Positions 24,401-36,605 are shown, numbered from the stretch's first letter. The stretch is 64,000 nucleotides of DNA from Triticum aestivum (GCF_018294505.1 NC_057807.1:140894747-140958746), one strand, 5' to 3'. A program made the numbers and translations. Notes: generated by a model from the sequence alone, not told the origin.

Positions 24401-24873
24401 TGTCGGTTCCAGAACCGGTGGATCTCGGGCAGGGGGTCCCGAACTGTGCGTCTAGGCGGATGGTAACAGGAGACAAGGGACACAATGTTTTTATCCAGGT
24501 TCGGGACCTCTCGGTGGAGGTAAAACCCTACTCCTGCTTGATTAATATTGATGATATGGGTAGTACAAGAGTAGATCTACCATGAGATCAAAGAGGCTAA
24601 ACCCTAGAAGCTAGCCTATGGTATGATTGTTGTTCGTCCTACGGACTAAAACCCTCCGATTTATATAGACACCGGATAGGGCTAGGGTTACACAGAGTCG
24701 GTTACAATGGTAGGAGATCTACATATCCATATTGCCAAGCTTGCCTTCCACGCCAAGGAAAGTCCCATCCGGACACGAGACAGAGTCTTCAATCTTGTAA
24801 CTTCATAGTCCAGGAGTCCGGCCGACGGTGATAGTTCGGCTATCCGGACACCCCCTAATCCGGGACTCCCTCA
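24401..24873 (-). repeat. 3' LTR of T (473 bp)
   Basis: Ends TGTCGGTTCC and GACTCCCTCA on plus. A TATA box (TATATAAA on minus) is at 24660-24667. Confidence 0.93.
24660..24667 (-). promoter_or_regulatory. TATA box of the T 3' LTR
   Basis: TATATAAA on minus within GTCTATATAAATCGG. The same site is at 34154-34161 in the 5' LTR. Confidence 0.7.
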
Positions 24874-24890
24874 GTAGCCCCCGAACCAGG
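24874..24890 (-). promoter_or_regulatory. Polypurine tract of T
   Basis: On minus CTGGTTCGGGGGCTAC adjoins the LTR start TGAGGGAGTC. This is the usual short G-rich tract of this lineage. Confidence 0.6.
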
Positions 24891-25107
24891 CTTCAATGAC
24901 AATGAGTCCGGCGCGTAGATTGTCTTCGGCATTGCGAGGCGGGTTCTTCTCCAAATTCCATATACTTGTCGAATAGTGTCCAGCTTCTTATAAATGCTGC
25001 GCTCCTTGGCTTCCACACCCAATAATGGCCATCTTCCACGTGCCGAACGAATGCGAAAAGCCAGGGAATTTTTACACTTTCCCCCCTAGCTGCGCAAATG
25101 AGCCGCC

Positions 25108-25116
25108 TATAAAAAG
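25108..25116 (+). promoter_or_regulatory. TATA box of the antisense gene in T
   Basis: TATAAAAAG lies 92 bp before the ATG at 25200, in a G+C-richer context (GCCGCC before it). It gives the opposite-strand gene its own promoter, independent of the LTR. Confidence 0.6.
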
Positions 25117-25199
25117 AGACGAGGATCTAGATCCGAATCACACCATCCCCCCTCCGCAAGCTTTCATCGGAGCGCCTCTGACAAAAAATCCATTCCATC

Positions 25200-27937
25200 A
25201 TGGACAGTCGACGCGGCTCCTCCTCTCGCGTTCCTAGCCCTCGGCCTGGGGATTGGGAGAGATGCTCAGTCCCGCATAGCAAGCTAGTGATGCTCCAAAC
25301 CAAGGGATTTCTTCCCCCAGCCTTCATGGTTCCGGCTCGAGCCGGACTCACCACCTATAAGGGCGGAAAGCAAGTGGAGAGCGTCCCCGATCCTTCCAAA
25401 GGAGAGCGGGTATGCTTTCTCCCTAATCTGGTAAGATGACTCGGATTTCCAATACATCCATTTCTCCGGGGGCTCCTGGAGTTCTACGGCCTCCAGCTGC
25501 ACCACCTTACGCCTGCCTCCATTCTGCACATCGCGGGCTTCGTGGCCCTTTGCGAACTGTTCTCTGGCGTCGAGGCTCATTTTGCGCTGTGGAAGAGATT
25601 ATTCTGCCTCGTACCCCGTTCTCATGAGGGGTCAATATATCAAAGTGGGCGGAGCCGAGCTATGGCGCATCGCCGGGACCGGATATCTATCTGGAACCCC
25701 GAAGAAGGCGTCTGAAGACTGGCCTTCGGAATGGTTTTATATAGAAGACGCCCCACTACCGGATCCCATTCGGACCGGCCTCCCGGAGTTCAGTAATGCT
25801 CCTCCGAAGAAACGCCTAAGTTGGCGTCCGCGGAGCTCTCAAAGGGAGAATGACAGGGACATCCTTTACCTGATGAGCCGAATAAGATTGTTGGCTCATT
25901 CCGGACTGACCATGATCGGGGTCATGGCCACATGCATTATGCGGGGGGTGCAGTCGCTCCAGTATAGGGGCCACCCCATGTGGGATTTCAACGGGGAGGA
26001 TGATGCCACCCGTCATGGCCGTAAGGGGCCAGGATCGATCGCCGATCTGGTGAAGATCTTGTCCGCTCTGTACAAGGGGGAAGAGGAGGATTTCCTCCGT
26101 GCCAGTCCATTGAACGGATTTTCTATGAACAACCCTCGAAGCTGGGTAAGCGGACATTTCTTTTTGCCTATCCGATCCATATTCCCATGGTTAGGTATCT
26201 CATTTTGTGATTTCGACACAGGAACTGCACCGGGCCGTAGAAGATATACACAGCCTGGCTCCACAACCTGAGGATCCAGAACGGTCCCTTGATCCGGCTT
26301 CCCAAGAGTATCCGGACATAAAGGTGGAGCTGATCGATGGGGTATTTCACCAACTTAGCATCGACAATGCTTTGGTCGCCATTACGGCCGACTACCCCGG
26401 AATACTTCTGGCCTCCCAGGTAACTGTGACCGAAGTCCCGATACCATGACCCATCCGTGCTTGTCTCTAATCACCGCATACCAATGGTGTTTTGCAGGAG
26501 GTGCCTTTGAGGCGGGAAGCTGAGGCCGCGGCGGCCAGCCGACAAGGGGCAGCACGGCCGCGCAGGCTAAAAAGAAGCGCGGTCCGGATTGAAACACCGC
26601 CGCGACACTAAGGCGTGTCACCATATTCCCGGGATTGATTCTGGGAAGTATATTAATGCTGGTGCTCCTTTCAGGAAAAAGAGCACTCGCCGGACTATGT
26701 CCGGAGAGATGGCCAATTGAGCCTCCGACGGCCAGGCTCCAACACCGGCTCCGGAAGCGGAGGTGAACACAAGGATGCCGACAGACTGTCCGCCACCAAC
26801 TCCGACGTGGAGAGCTCCATGAATCACAGGCGCCGCCGGACAGTTCTTCGTGACGCATGTTTATCCCAAGAGGCATTGAACGCCTTCAATTTGGGAGATG
26901 CGCACCTCCGTGCCGCTCAAGATGGTCTAACCAGAGCCACGAAGCAGTATGTAAAGGACATACGGGTGAGGAGATTTGACAGTTATATATGCCAGTAGCC
27001 CCCGAGACTTAAAATAGTTAGGAGAACTGATTTAAGGATCATTTGTTATGCAGGATCTTACGGAAAAGAATACCGAGCTGTCTCAGGAGCTTGAAGAGTG
27101 CAAGGCCCAGCTTGAGGCTGCACTAGAAGCCACAAGGGGAGCCACAGAGACCCCCTCCGGTAATATATACTTTGAAAGATAAGTAGTTTGTGAAGTGCGG
27201 CGTGTGTATAAGTTTGACAATAATATTGCAGATGGCGCCGGACTAGATCCGGACAGGCAACAGCTACTGCGCCGGTTAAAGGCCGGCGAGAATGTGCTTA
27301 CAAGGGTGAGGCAAGAGAAAAATAATCTCCAAGATGCCAACACCCAGCTGGGTGAGGAACTGAAGGATGTTCGAGCCCAGCTGTCTGACTCCATTAAGGA
27401 GAATCAGCGGCTTCGTCGCGGCATTTATAGTAAGTGCTTCAGCGAACTTTTGAAAAGAAGAGTTCGGCGAGGAAGTCGAGTAACAGAAATATGTCTGTAG
27501 GTATGCTCACAGGTCGTCCTGTAGAGGAAATGCTCGGTTCAACGGGTGACCTACTTCCCGAGCTGCTGCAACTGCACGAACGAGTTTGGCAGGTGATGAG
27601 AGGCATCGCCCATGCCTTGTGGCCATCCATCTCCCTACCCGAAGGCCTTGGAGAGCTTGCAGAGAAGCTTCAGGGAGCACGGCGGTGCTTCCGGCTATGG
27701 AAGATATCAGCCTGCCGTTAAGGCCCCAGGGAGGCCTGGGCCATGGTGAAGACGCGGTACACGAAGGCTGACCCAAACCACATGGCCGAGGTCGGACCTG
27801 TGGGGCCTGATGGGAAAGAGATCCCTGTGAGCTTAGTGTACGGCCAAGTAGAGTTGGACGCAAAGTATTCCCAGCGGGACTGTAAACTAGACAACCTATT
27901 AGATGGTATTGAAGAGGAATACGATCAGTCAATTTGA
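25200..27937 (+). pseudogene. Antisense spliced gene of T, putative gypsy-type transposon domain plus coiled coil
   Basis: Seven exons can be read: 25200-26145, 26222-26419, 26498-about 26612, 26675-26965, 27054-27159, 27232-27429 and 27501-27937. Most introns have GT...AG ends; the third donor reads GC. Reading frame is kept across the junctions I could check. Exon 1 shows the globular region known in plants as a putative gypsy-type transposon domain (IAGTGYLSGTPKKASEDWPS, LAHSGLTMIGVMATCIMRG). Exons 5-6 are Glu/Leu/Lys-rich and predict a coiled coil. The end is acidic (LLDGIEEEYDQSI). Lesions: a TGA at 25437, a one-base shift near 25643, and a TAA at 27719; the exon 3/4 junction is also doubtful. 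Genes of this kind, antisense and 3' of pol, are known in Tat-lineage elements; function unknown. Confidence 0.75.
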
Positions 27938-28739
27938 CTATGTAATTTAAAATGACATGTAAAATGCCTTCTAGCCGGATTGTAGAACGTTTGTCGTAGC
28001 GGACCTTTTCGCTTCAACCTCAGGACCCGACAGTCTGGAGTGTGTCCGAATACCCTCGCGGTTATGTAAGAACCAAGCATGCGTGGAGACCAGGCGTAGG
28101 GGTCATGAGTGCTTTATCAGACAAGTGCCCAACTAGTTATGTTATATTACATGGTTAGTAAGAAACATCTTCCAGGGAGAATAGTTTCGTTAGGGGTTCC
28201 TTTCCCTGGGAGGCATGCCCTAAAGTGCATGTCCGGACTGCGAAAAAAGCAGAAAAACATCTGGGGGCAGATAAATGAATAAGTAAGAATTTGTCTTTTA
28301 GTTCACCGATCGAATATTCCCTTAAGAATGCTAGCTTTCGGCTTCACCCAGTCTGAGGTACACGTCCGGCTGACCCGGTGGTAACAATCGCAGAGGTGCT
28401 CCCTTTACCACCTAACCGAACAATCGGGAATGTAGGGGTAAGCACAGGAGCCAGGCAACCCAGCTTGGCCAAAACTTAAGTCATATCGATGCATATAATG
28501 GTGAATAAAAGGTACATGCAGAAGTGTGACACATATGTTGGGCATAAAGCCCGTATAAATAAGCTTCTGTTAAAGAAGCCCCCAGGTATACTGAGCATGG
28601 ATAACGCGTCAAGTGTGTGCGAACAGTGCGCAAACGAGCCTTCAACGACTTCAGAAAAAAGGAGGGAGAAGGAGAGAAATAAAACATAGTTAAGGTATAA
28701 AATATAGATGGAGGAAGGAGACGAACTCAGAGTCCGGCG
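27938..28739. other. Spacer between the converging antisense gene and pol of T
   Basis: No gene is supported. It would hold the 3' ends of two converging transcripts. CTATGTAATTTAAAATG directly after the antisense stop could serve in 3'-end formation. Confidence 0.5.
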
Positions 28740-29669
28740 CTAGGCGTAGAATCTTCGGAGACGGGCTGCGTTCCATGTGTTTGGCTCAAGTCGGTTATCC
28801 GATGCGTTCCGCAGACGGTATGCTCCGCCAGTCAGGACTTGGTCGATGATGAAGGGACCCTCCCATTTGGGCTTGAGTTTGTCCTTTTTCTTGTCCAGCA
28901 GGCGTAGAACTAATTCGCCAACATTGTAAGATTTGGCCCGTACTTCTCTGCTTTGGTATCTTCGAGCCTGCTGTTGATAGAATGCGGAACGGGCTTTTGC
29001 CACGTCGCGCTCCTCCTCCAAGGCATCCAAACTGTCCTGCCGATCGAGCTCGGCTTCTCTTTCTTCGTACATGCGCACGTGAGGTGAGTCATGAATTATG
29101 TCGCAGGGCAAAACTGCCTCTGCGCCGTACACCATAAAAAATGGTGTGAATCCGGTAGTGCGATTCGGCGTGGTCCGCAGCCCCCAGAGTACGGAGTCGA
29201 GCTCCTCTACCCAGTGCGTATTAGATTCCTTGAGGGACCGCACTAGTCTGGGTTTAATGCCGCTCATGATTAGACCATTTGCTCGCTCGACTTGACCGTT
29301 AGTTTGAGGGTGATAGACTGAAGCGTAGTCGAGCTTGATGCCCATGTTTTTGCACCAGAGTTTGACCTCGTCGGCCGTGAAGTTCGTGCCATTATCAGTG
29401 ATGATGCTATGGGGGACGCCGTAACGGTGTACTACCCCTGATATGAAGTCTATCACCGGTCCGGATTCGGCCGTCTTAAGAGGCTTTGCCTCTATCCATT
29501 TGGTGAATTTATCCCCCATGACCAATAGGTATTTTTGCTTGTGGGTTCCTCCTTTAAGGGGTCCAACCATATCAAGCCCCCAGACCGCGAACGGCCAGGT
29601 GATGGGTATAGTTTTAAGGGCGGTAGGTGGCATGTGGCTTTGATTAGCAAAGAGCTGGCATCTAACGCA
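28740..29669 (-). pseudogene. pol: Integrase of T
   Basis: DDE integrase core and C-terminal part. From the Met at 29633, Asp21 (GLDMVG), Asp80 (IITDNGTNF) and Glu116 (NGQVERANG) form the D-D35-E triad. The C-terminal GEL-VLR...KPKWEGPF region is the usual binding domain. The N-terminal zinc-finger part lies before this, in the preceding frame. It is cut off from the RT frame by a TGA at 29670. No chromodomain follows, as expected for the Tat lineage. Confidence 0.88.
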
Positions 29670-32057
29670 TCATTGGACCAACTCCTGAGCGTCTGCCCGA
29701 GCCGTCGGCCAATAAAATCCTGTACGGAAGGCCTTGCCTACAAGGGCCCGGGCTGCGGCGTGGTGCCCGCCCAGTCCGGCATGAATTTCAGCCAGGAGAT
29801 TCCGCCCTTCCTCTTCGGAGATACACCTTTGAAGGACTCCAGTTGTGCTTTTCTTATAAAGCTCTCCCTCATGAACCTTATAGGCTTTAGATCGCCGCAC
29901 TATGCAGCGGGCCTCGTTTTGATCCTTGGGGAGTTCCTGCCTAGTTAGGTAGGCTAGGAATGGTTCTGTCCACGGGGCAATGACTGCCATTATTGTGTGG
30001 GTTGACGGTGTCATTTCGTTGGCAGAACCACCAACTATGTCAGAATATTTGGTGTGGGGTAGTGTGGTTGGGTCCGGGATGTTATTTCCAGACTCTCCCT
30101 CCCATAATACAGATGGCTTGAAAAGCCTTTCTAGGAAAATGTTGGGAGGGACGGCATCGCACTTTGCGCTAATGCGTGCCAACACGTCTGCTGCCTGGTT
30201 GTTCTCCCGGGCTATATGGTGAAATTCGAGCCCCTCAAACCGAGCTGACATTTTTAGGACGGCATTGCGATAAGCTACCATTTTCGGATCCTTGGCATCA
30301 AAGTCTCCATTTATTTGGGATATCGCGAGGTTTGAATCCCCGCGGACCTCTAGGCGCTGAATGCCCATGGAGACTGCCATCCGGAGACCATGTAGAAGGG
30401 CTTTGTATTCAGCTGCGTTGTTGGAGTCCGTGTACATTATCTGAAGTACATATTGGACTATATCTTCAGTTGGGGACGTAAGAACGACGCCAGCCCCCAA
30501 GCCGGCCAACATTTTGGAGCCGTCGAAGTGCATGATCCAGTTGGAATATGTGCCATACTCTTTAGGGAGTTCGGCTTCAGTCCATTCGGCGACGAAGTCG
30601 GCCAAAACTTGTGACTTAGTAGCTCGCCGTGGCTTGTAGGTTATGTCGAACGGGAGGAGCTCGATGGCCCATTTGGCAATCCGGCCCGTTGTGTCGCGGT
30701 TGTTTATAATGTCATTAAGAGGTACTTCGAAGGCTACTGTTATCGAACACTCTTGGAAGTAGTGTCGCAGCTTCCGGGATGCCATGAACACCGCGTATGC
30801 TATCTTTTGATAGTGCGGGTACCGTGACTTGCATGGAGTTAGGACAGTGGACACGTAGTAAACTAGTTTTTGGAGAGGGAACTTGTGTCCGTCTGTTTCT
30901 CGTTCGACAACGAGCACCGCGCTTACAACTTGATGGGTTGCCGCGATGTATAATAGCATTGGTTCGCCCATGTTGGGCGCGGCCAGGACCGGATTTGTTG
31001 CCAATATGGCTTTGATTTCTTCGAGTCCGCCCGTGGCGGCATCCGTCCACTCGAAGTGTTCGGTGCACCGCAGGAGGCGATAAAGGGGTAATGCCTTTTC
31101 TCCTAAGTGGGAGATAAAGCGGCTTAAAGCCGCCATGCATCCAGTCAATTTTTGTATTTGTTTGAGGTCTTTTGGGATATCCAATTGTGACAGAGCTCGG
31201 ATCTTGGCTGGGTTTGCTTCAATTCCTCTACCGGATACAATGAAGCCCAAGAGCTTTCCGGCTGGTACGCCGAAAACGCATTTTTCCGGGTTGAGCTTAA
31301 TGTCATATGCTCGGAGATTGTCGAATGTGAGCCTCAAGTCGTCTACTAGAGTTTCGACATGCTTGGATTTGATGACCACATCATCTACGTATGCCTCCAC
31401 TGTTTTGCCGATCTGGTTTGCCAGACATGTCTGAATCATGCGCTGATATGTTGCGGCGGCGTTTTTGAGCCCGAGGGGCATTGTGTTAAAGCAGAATGGA
31501 CCGTATGGAGTGATGAATGCCGTTGCGGCTTGGTCTGGCTCTGCTATCTTAATTTGGTGGTAGCCGGAGTATGCGTCCAGGAAGCACAGTGAATCGTGTC
31601 CTGCGGTAGCGTCGATAACTTGATCGGTGCGGGGAAGGGGGAAGGGATCCTTTGGGCAAGCCTTGTTAAGGTCCTTGAAATCGACACACAGGCGCCAGGA
31701 TTTGTCCTTCTTTGGTACCATTACCAGGTTTGCTAGCCAGTCCGGATGTTTTATATCTCTGATGAATCCGGCCTCCAATAGTTTGGCTAGCTCCTCTCCC
31801 ATGGCCTGTCTCTTTGGTTCGTAGAAACTCCGAAGAGTTTGTTTGACTGGCTTGAATCCTTTTAGGATATTTAGGCTATGCTCGGCCAGCCGGCGTGGGA
31901 TTCCTGGCATGTCTGAGGGGTGCCAGGCAAAGATGTCCCAGTATTCGCGTAGGAATTCTCATAGTGCGGCATCTACATTAGGGTTTAATTGTGCCCCGAT
32001 GGAGGCCGTTTTTGTAGGGTCCGTTGGATGGACTTGGAATTTGACTATTTCGTCCGC
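29670..32057 (-). pseudogene. pol: Reverse transcriptase and two RNase H domains of T
   Basis: From the Met at 31910: RT palm with Asp112 (CFLDAYSGYHQ) and YVDD at 174-177, then a Gypsy RNase H remnant (LYIAATHQVVSAVL, residues near 320). A second archaeal-type RNase H follows (MHFDGSKMLAGLGAGVV ... VRGDSNLAISQINGDF), then the start of the integrase zinc finger. The dual RNase H marks the Tat lineage. In the same frame the N-terminal part reaches back to about 32057 through a TGA at 31959-31961. A shift near 32060 separates it from gag-protease. Confidence 0.9.
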
Positions 32058-33847
32058 CGGTTAAAAGAGGTGGACTTGGATCTCTTATCGAGTATCACAT
32101 CGTCCCTGTTCACCGTGGAGCGCAGCGCAGTGAGTTCCTCGGCTGCTAGGGCTTCAGATAGTGCCTCAAGGGCAAGTGCGGCTGTTTTATTTTCGGCGCG
32201 GAGTGCTATGTCCGGGTCACTAGCAAGAGTGATGATTCCGTTGGGTCCGGGCATTTTGAGCTTCATGTACCCGTAATGGGGTATAGCTTGAAAAATTGTG
32301 AATGCCTCTCGCCCTAATAGAGCGTGGTATCCGCTGCTGAACGGGGCCACTTGGAATGTGACCTCCTCGGACCTGTAATTATCCGGCGTGCCGAACACCA
32401 CATCCAGTGTGATTTTTCCTGTACAGCATGCTTCCCGACTGGGGATTATTCCTCTAAAGGTTATGCTGCTTCGCTCAATGCGGCTCCAGTCTATTTCCAT
32501 TTTTCGAAGGGTTTCCTCGTAAATGAGGTTTAATCCGCTGCCGCCATCCATGAGTACCTTGGTAAGGCGAAAGCCGTCCACTATTGGACTGAGGACCAAT
32601 GCGGCTGGTGCTCGGGCTGTTCGGAATTTAGGTTCGTCACTGGCGTTAAAGGTAATAGCCGTGTCACTCCATGGATTTATTGTTGCTACCTGGTGGACTT
32701 CGGCAAGGCTGCGGAGTGTTCGTTTCCGCATATTATTTGATGCAAAAGTTTCGAAGATTGTTAATACCGTACTGGTATTGCTGGGCTGGTGCTCTGGAGC
32801 TAGAAGCTCTTCGCCACTTTTGGCCACCTGCCGTAGTATCCAACATGCTCTAAGGCTATGAGTTGGCGTGGTGCCCTCTGTACTATGAATTTTGCAGGGT
32901 CCATTGAGCCATCCCTCCAGTACGGTTCCATGCCCTTTAGAGGGCTTTTGCTTCTTGGTATTTGTCCCAGGTGCCTTGTAATGATGCACCCTTTTACTTT
33001 GGACTAGGGTTGTGTTCAAGGCCGGATTATCCCAAAATTTAATTTCTGTTTTCCAGGCGCTCTCCATCGCACAGTACTTTCGTACGATGGACACCAAGTC
33101 AGCAAAGCGTGTAATTTCGCGACGACTTACGGCGTTGAGGATTCCTTCGTCCGTGCAATTAATGCAGAAGAATGAAATTGCGTCCTCTTCATGGCAGTCC
33201 TTTATCCTGTTCATGACCAGGAGGAATCTAGCCCAGTAATGATGTACTGTTTCAGCGGGCTCTTGCCGGATTTGGGATAGATCGCTTATGTTTGGGTGGG
33301 CGGGTGGAGTTAATTTCCAAACTCCGTCCGGTCTAAGACTCAGGGGCCAAGAAGTTCCCGAACTTGGAAGCTTGGGCTCTTGGACGTTGCCCTATGAATC
33401 TAGCCTGTTGCCTGACTTTAAGTTCAGGGCTTGAGTGGTGTTCTCCCCTCCGCGGGGATCCCGCATGGAGGGGTCAGGAATCTGGACATAGCTAGTCTTT
33501 GAGATAGAAGGGTCGCCGTATTGTTCCTCTACCACAGCAACGTGGTGGGTAGCCTGGGGAGAGTTAATCTCTCTCAGATCAGTTTTAGGCCCAATCTGGT
33601 CGTAGTCTGTAGCGACTCCTAGGACGGCGATGCAATCCAAGAGCTCGTTTAAGGAAGAGAGCTCCATCGGATCTAACTGCTCGGCGAGTTCCGAGTTGAC
33701 GTGAAGATTGCTTTAGATGACCCGAGAAGTCATTGTCGGCGCGGCGGCCGAACAGGCAGTCATAAGAAAACCGCCTAGCCAGAGAGTTTGGCCGATGGCC
33801 AAAGCTCCTTTAGCAATGGTGCCCTCTTTAAAGACTGGACGAGGCAT
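32045..33847 (-). pseudogene. gag: Gag and protease of T
   Basis: One frame of about 600 codons from an ATG at 33847, 29 bp after the primer site. TAA at 33713 and TAG at 33392 interrupt it, but the frame is kept. The gag central part (HYWARFLLVMNRIKDCHEED) is followed by a Lys-rich linker (TNTKKQKPSKGHG). A Cys/His part (CKIHSTEGTTPTHSLRAC) is typical of Tat gag. An aspartic protease follows with VLMDGGSGLNLIY; its first position is Gly where Ser/Thr (DS/TG) is common, reading DGGSG. Gag packages the RNA and protease would process the polyprotein. Confidence 0.85.
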
Positions 33848-33875
33848 CCTTCCTGATGGCGATGGCACAGAGAAA

Positions 33876-33893
33876 CTCTCAATGAAAGCACCA
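33876..33893 (-). promoter_or_regulatory. Primer binding site of T
   Basis: TGGTGCTTTCATTGAGAG on minus, one base from the LTR end. It differs from the iMet site of the other elements; I cannot name the matching tRNA with certainty. Confidence 0.65.
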
Positions 33894-33894
33894 A

Positions 33895-34367
33895 TGTCGG
33901 TGTCAAAACCGGCGGATCTCGGGTAGGGGGTCTTGAACTGTGCATATAGGCGGATGGTAACAGGAGACAAGGGACACGATGTTTTTACCCAGGTTCGGGC
34001 CCTCTCGGTGGAGGTAAAACCCTACTCCTGCTTGATTAATATTGATGATATGGGTAGTACAAGAGTACATCTACCACGAGATCAAAGAGGCTAAACCCTA
34101 GAAGCTAGCCTATGGTATGATTGTTGTTTGTCCTACGGACTAAAACCCTCCAGTTTATATAGACACGGGAGAGGGCTAGGGTTACACTAAGTCGGTAACA
34201 ATGGTAGGAGATCCACATATCCATATTGCCATGCTTGCCTTCCACGCCAAGGAAAGTCCCATCCGGACACGGGACGGAGTCTTCAATCTTGTATCTTCAT
34301 AGTCCAGGAGTCCAGCCGATGGTGATAGTTCGGCTATCCGGACACCCCCTAATCCGGGACTCCCTCA
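33895..34367 (-). repeat. 5' LTR of T (473 bp)
   Basis: Plus-strand ends TGTCGGTGTC and GACTCCCTCA. TATA box at 34154-34161. Confidence 0.93.
34154..34161 (-). promoter_or_regulatory. TATA box of the T 5' LTR
   Basis: TATATAAA on minus, same place as in the 3' LTR. It would start the genomic RNA of T. Confidence 0.7.
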
Positions 34368-34372
34368 GTCAT
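34368..34372. other. Target site duplication of T, right copy
   Basis: GTCAT, partner of 24396-24400. Confidence 0.95.
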
Positions 34373-36276
34373 CTTGCCTGAAATCCCGCAAGGAAGAAGA
34401 ACGATTCCATGAAGAAGACAAACGGACATAGTCGAACGAATCCTCACAACTCCGGAACGAAACCGAAGCTTCGAAGCGTGCGTTTCTAGGCAGAACGAGT
34501 TTGGTGCAATGTAGAGGAAGTAGACGTTCTCACAGCGATCGTAGTGGAAGTAGTTGTACACGTTCATCTCAGAGATGTACTTGACGAATCCAATGTCTTC
34601 GGGGCGACGGTAGTGGAAGTAGTGGTACATGCGGCGGTAGTTGTTCACTGGTCGTAGACGAACTTGGCATATCCATGCGTAGGGGTACTTGGCGATCCGT
34701 AGATGTACACGGCAATCGTAGTGGTACTTGGTGGTTCCGTGTAGTCAAACTTGACGATCCGAGGGGGTACTTGGCACATCACCGTGTAGTTATACATGGG
34801 TCAAATAGAGGCATTGACAAATCTAGAGGGGAACTTGTGCACAGGAGGAGGTTTTGGCGTGAAACAAGCAACGAACAGGAGAAAGAGAAATCTCTTGCAG
34901 TCTTCCGGTCAACACGAACAGGAGGTCAGATCTGACAAAGGGAAGGGGAGGCGGCCCCGACACGGGTCCTGGCATTTGGCTGAATCGAGTCCACGGGGAC
35001 AAGCGGGCGAGCTACTGCTGTTGCTGTTCGAGGCGAAGCAGGGGTGTAGTTCAGACGAAGCGGAGGCAGAAGCGGCGGGGCTTGGGGCTGGCGACGAAGA
35101 TTCAGGCGAGGACGGGGTTCTCCGGCGAGGTGGCAATGGACTTGGGTTGCAGGGGCGCCGAGGCACTGAGCGATGAGCTGCTGTTGCTCGATGCAGACAG
35201 AGGCAGCCAGGGGATGTGGAGGGCACCGGGAAGACGGGGATGAGTGCCTAGGTGCAGAGGTCGTCGGAGCTTGGCGCGGATCCGAACGGCAAGGCCAACG
35301 CGGGACTTGGATCCGCCAGTGGAAGAGATGAATGGCGCGGCAGAGCTCGGGCAGACCATGGCGCATGGAGCTCCTGTTGGTGGCGACGAAGAGAGGCGGT
35401 GGCGCTGGAGCAGGGCACTAGCGAGGCGAGGGAGAGGCCGGGCGTGGAAGACGGCGTGGAGGCGCAGCACTGGTCACGGTCGTGGGAGGCTGATCCGGAG
35501 CGGGAGGTCACCGACGAGGAACTAGACGGGGCGACGCTGCTGCTATTGGTGAGGTGGCGGGGTCGAGGAAAAAGCTCGGGCGCGGGCGCCATGGGAGGAG
35601 CACGAGAGAGGAGGTCAGTGCAGGGGGCGTGAGGGGAGCTGCTAGTGCTTGCGTCCAAGGCGGCTGTGAGCAGAGGAGGCGAGAGGCCACGGGCGAGGGA
35701 TGCAAGGGCGATGAGGAGGGGAGCGGGAGCTGTTCTCGTGTGTGTGGCGGCGCAGGGAGGGGAACGAGGGAGAGAGCGATGGATCGAGAGGAGAGGAAGC
35801 GAGCGCTAGGGTTGGGTTAGGTAGGCTGTGCCTGGGCCTTGGGCCAACTGGTGCAGCTGCTGGGCTCCCTCTCTCCTTACTTCTCTTCTAAAACATTAAA
35901 AAAGGAAGGAGAAAAAGAGAGAAGAGCAAAGATTAGGGAAAGAATTGGGCATAGGGTATGGAGAAGGTTGGAAAGGAAATTATGAAAGGCATATAATTTA
36001 AACTGCAAGTGTGTTTATGGGTGATTCCGAAAGAATGGAAAACTTTGTTATAGCTCCCTAATAATATTGGGAGGATATGTTATAAAGAGAAAACACCATG
36101 TGAATTCCCTCGCTTTAAATGGATCGAAGATCCATACAATTTATTTATCTGAGTTTTTACAAAAGGGGTGCATGATGACATGATGCAATGCAAGAGATGC
36201 AACAAACAAAACAAAACACACGATGAAACTCAGAGTATCTGGAAGTCTTCTGGAGCGTCGGTCTCACGGCGTTATA

Positions 36277-36281
36277 TCTAC
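36277..36281. other. Target site duplication of R, right copy
   Basis: TCTAC, partner of 15792-15796. Confidence 0.9.
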
Positions 36282-36578
36282 GGAGTGATTTCGTTGGATA
36301 GAAAGATTTCAAACGTGGCAAGATTGATGGCAATGCAATGTGCTAGGAATCGGAGTTAAGGATAGCACAAAGTTTCAAGTACATACCCTAGTTCGGTGAT
36401 GAACGCGCTACGGTGGTAGAATGTCGTTGACGGCGGGGCAGAATGCCGTTGACGAGGAGGACGATCAGCGGCGGGAGGTCGCTGGTGACGAGGAGGACGA
36501 TCCGGAGACCCGAGGAGGCAGAGCAGGCTATGCGCGGGCGAAGGGGTTTCAGAAAAATTTCCAAACTTTGACTCGGGG

Positions 36579-36586
36579 GTATATAT
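36579..36586 (-). promoter_or_regulatory. TATA box of the putative internal promoter of S2
   Basis: TATATATA in GGCTATATATACCCCC on minus, the same string and context as the LTR TATA boxes of this family. It lies upstream of the accessory gene, from which R now separates it. Confidence 0.55.
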
Positions 36587-36605
36587 AGCCTGACCCTGTC
36601 GATGT

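Larger units (their letters stand above)
24401..34367 (-). mobile_element. Element T: Tat-lineage Gypsy retrotransposon (minus) with an antisense gene
   Basis: 9,967 bp with 473-bp LTRs at both ends and a GTCAT duplication. Minus order: LTR, primer site, gag-protease, RT-RNase H with a second archaeal-type RNase H domain, integrase, then an opposite-strand spliced gene, PPT and LTR. The second RNase H and the antisense gene 3' of pol fit the Tat/Ogre-type lineage of Ty3/Gypsy. Several stops and a frameshift make it non-autonomous now. The two LTRs differ at about 29 of 473 positions by eye without length change. Confidence 0.92.
15797..36276 (-). mobile_element. Element R (minus): non-coding long-LTR retrotransposon, split by T
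   Basis: 3' LTR 15797-19320, internal 19321-22777, 5' LTR 22778-24400 plus 34373-36276, flanked by TCTAC. Without T it is about 10.5 kb: two LTRs of about 3.52 kb and 3.46 kb of internal sequence. It has an iMet primer site and a PPT but no gag or pol, so it must have been mobilised in trans. F is the same family in the other orientation. The outermost right end reads GGCGTTATA where GGCGTTACA is expected, a point change at the terminus. Confidence 0.88.
22778..36276 (-). repeat. 5' LTR of R, interrupted by T
   Basis: The LTR parts are 22778-24400 and 34373-36276, together 3,527 bp, matching the 3' LTR of R along its length. In the first roughly 225 bp at the 15797/22778 end I count about nine substitutions, mostly transitions. 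Confidence 0.88.

Noticed and set aside
27938..28739. Further gene between the antisense gene and integrase of T
   Set aside because: Only short frames in the spacer, no domain, no splice-compatible continuation.
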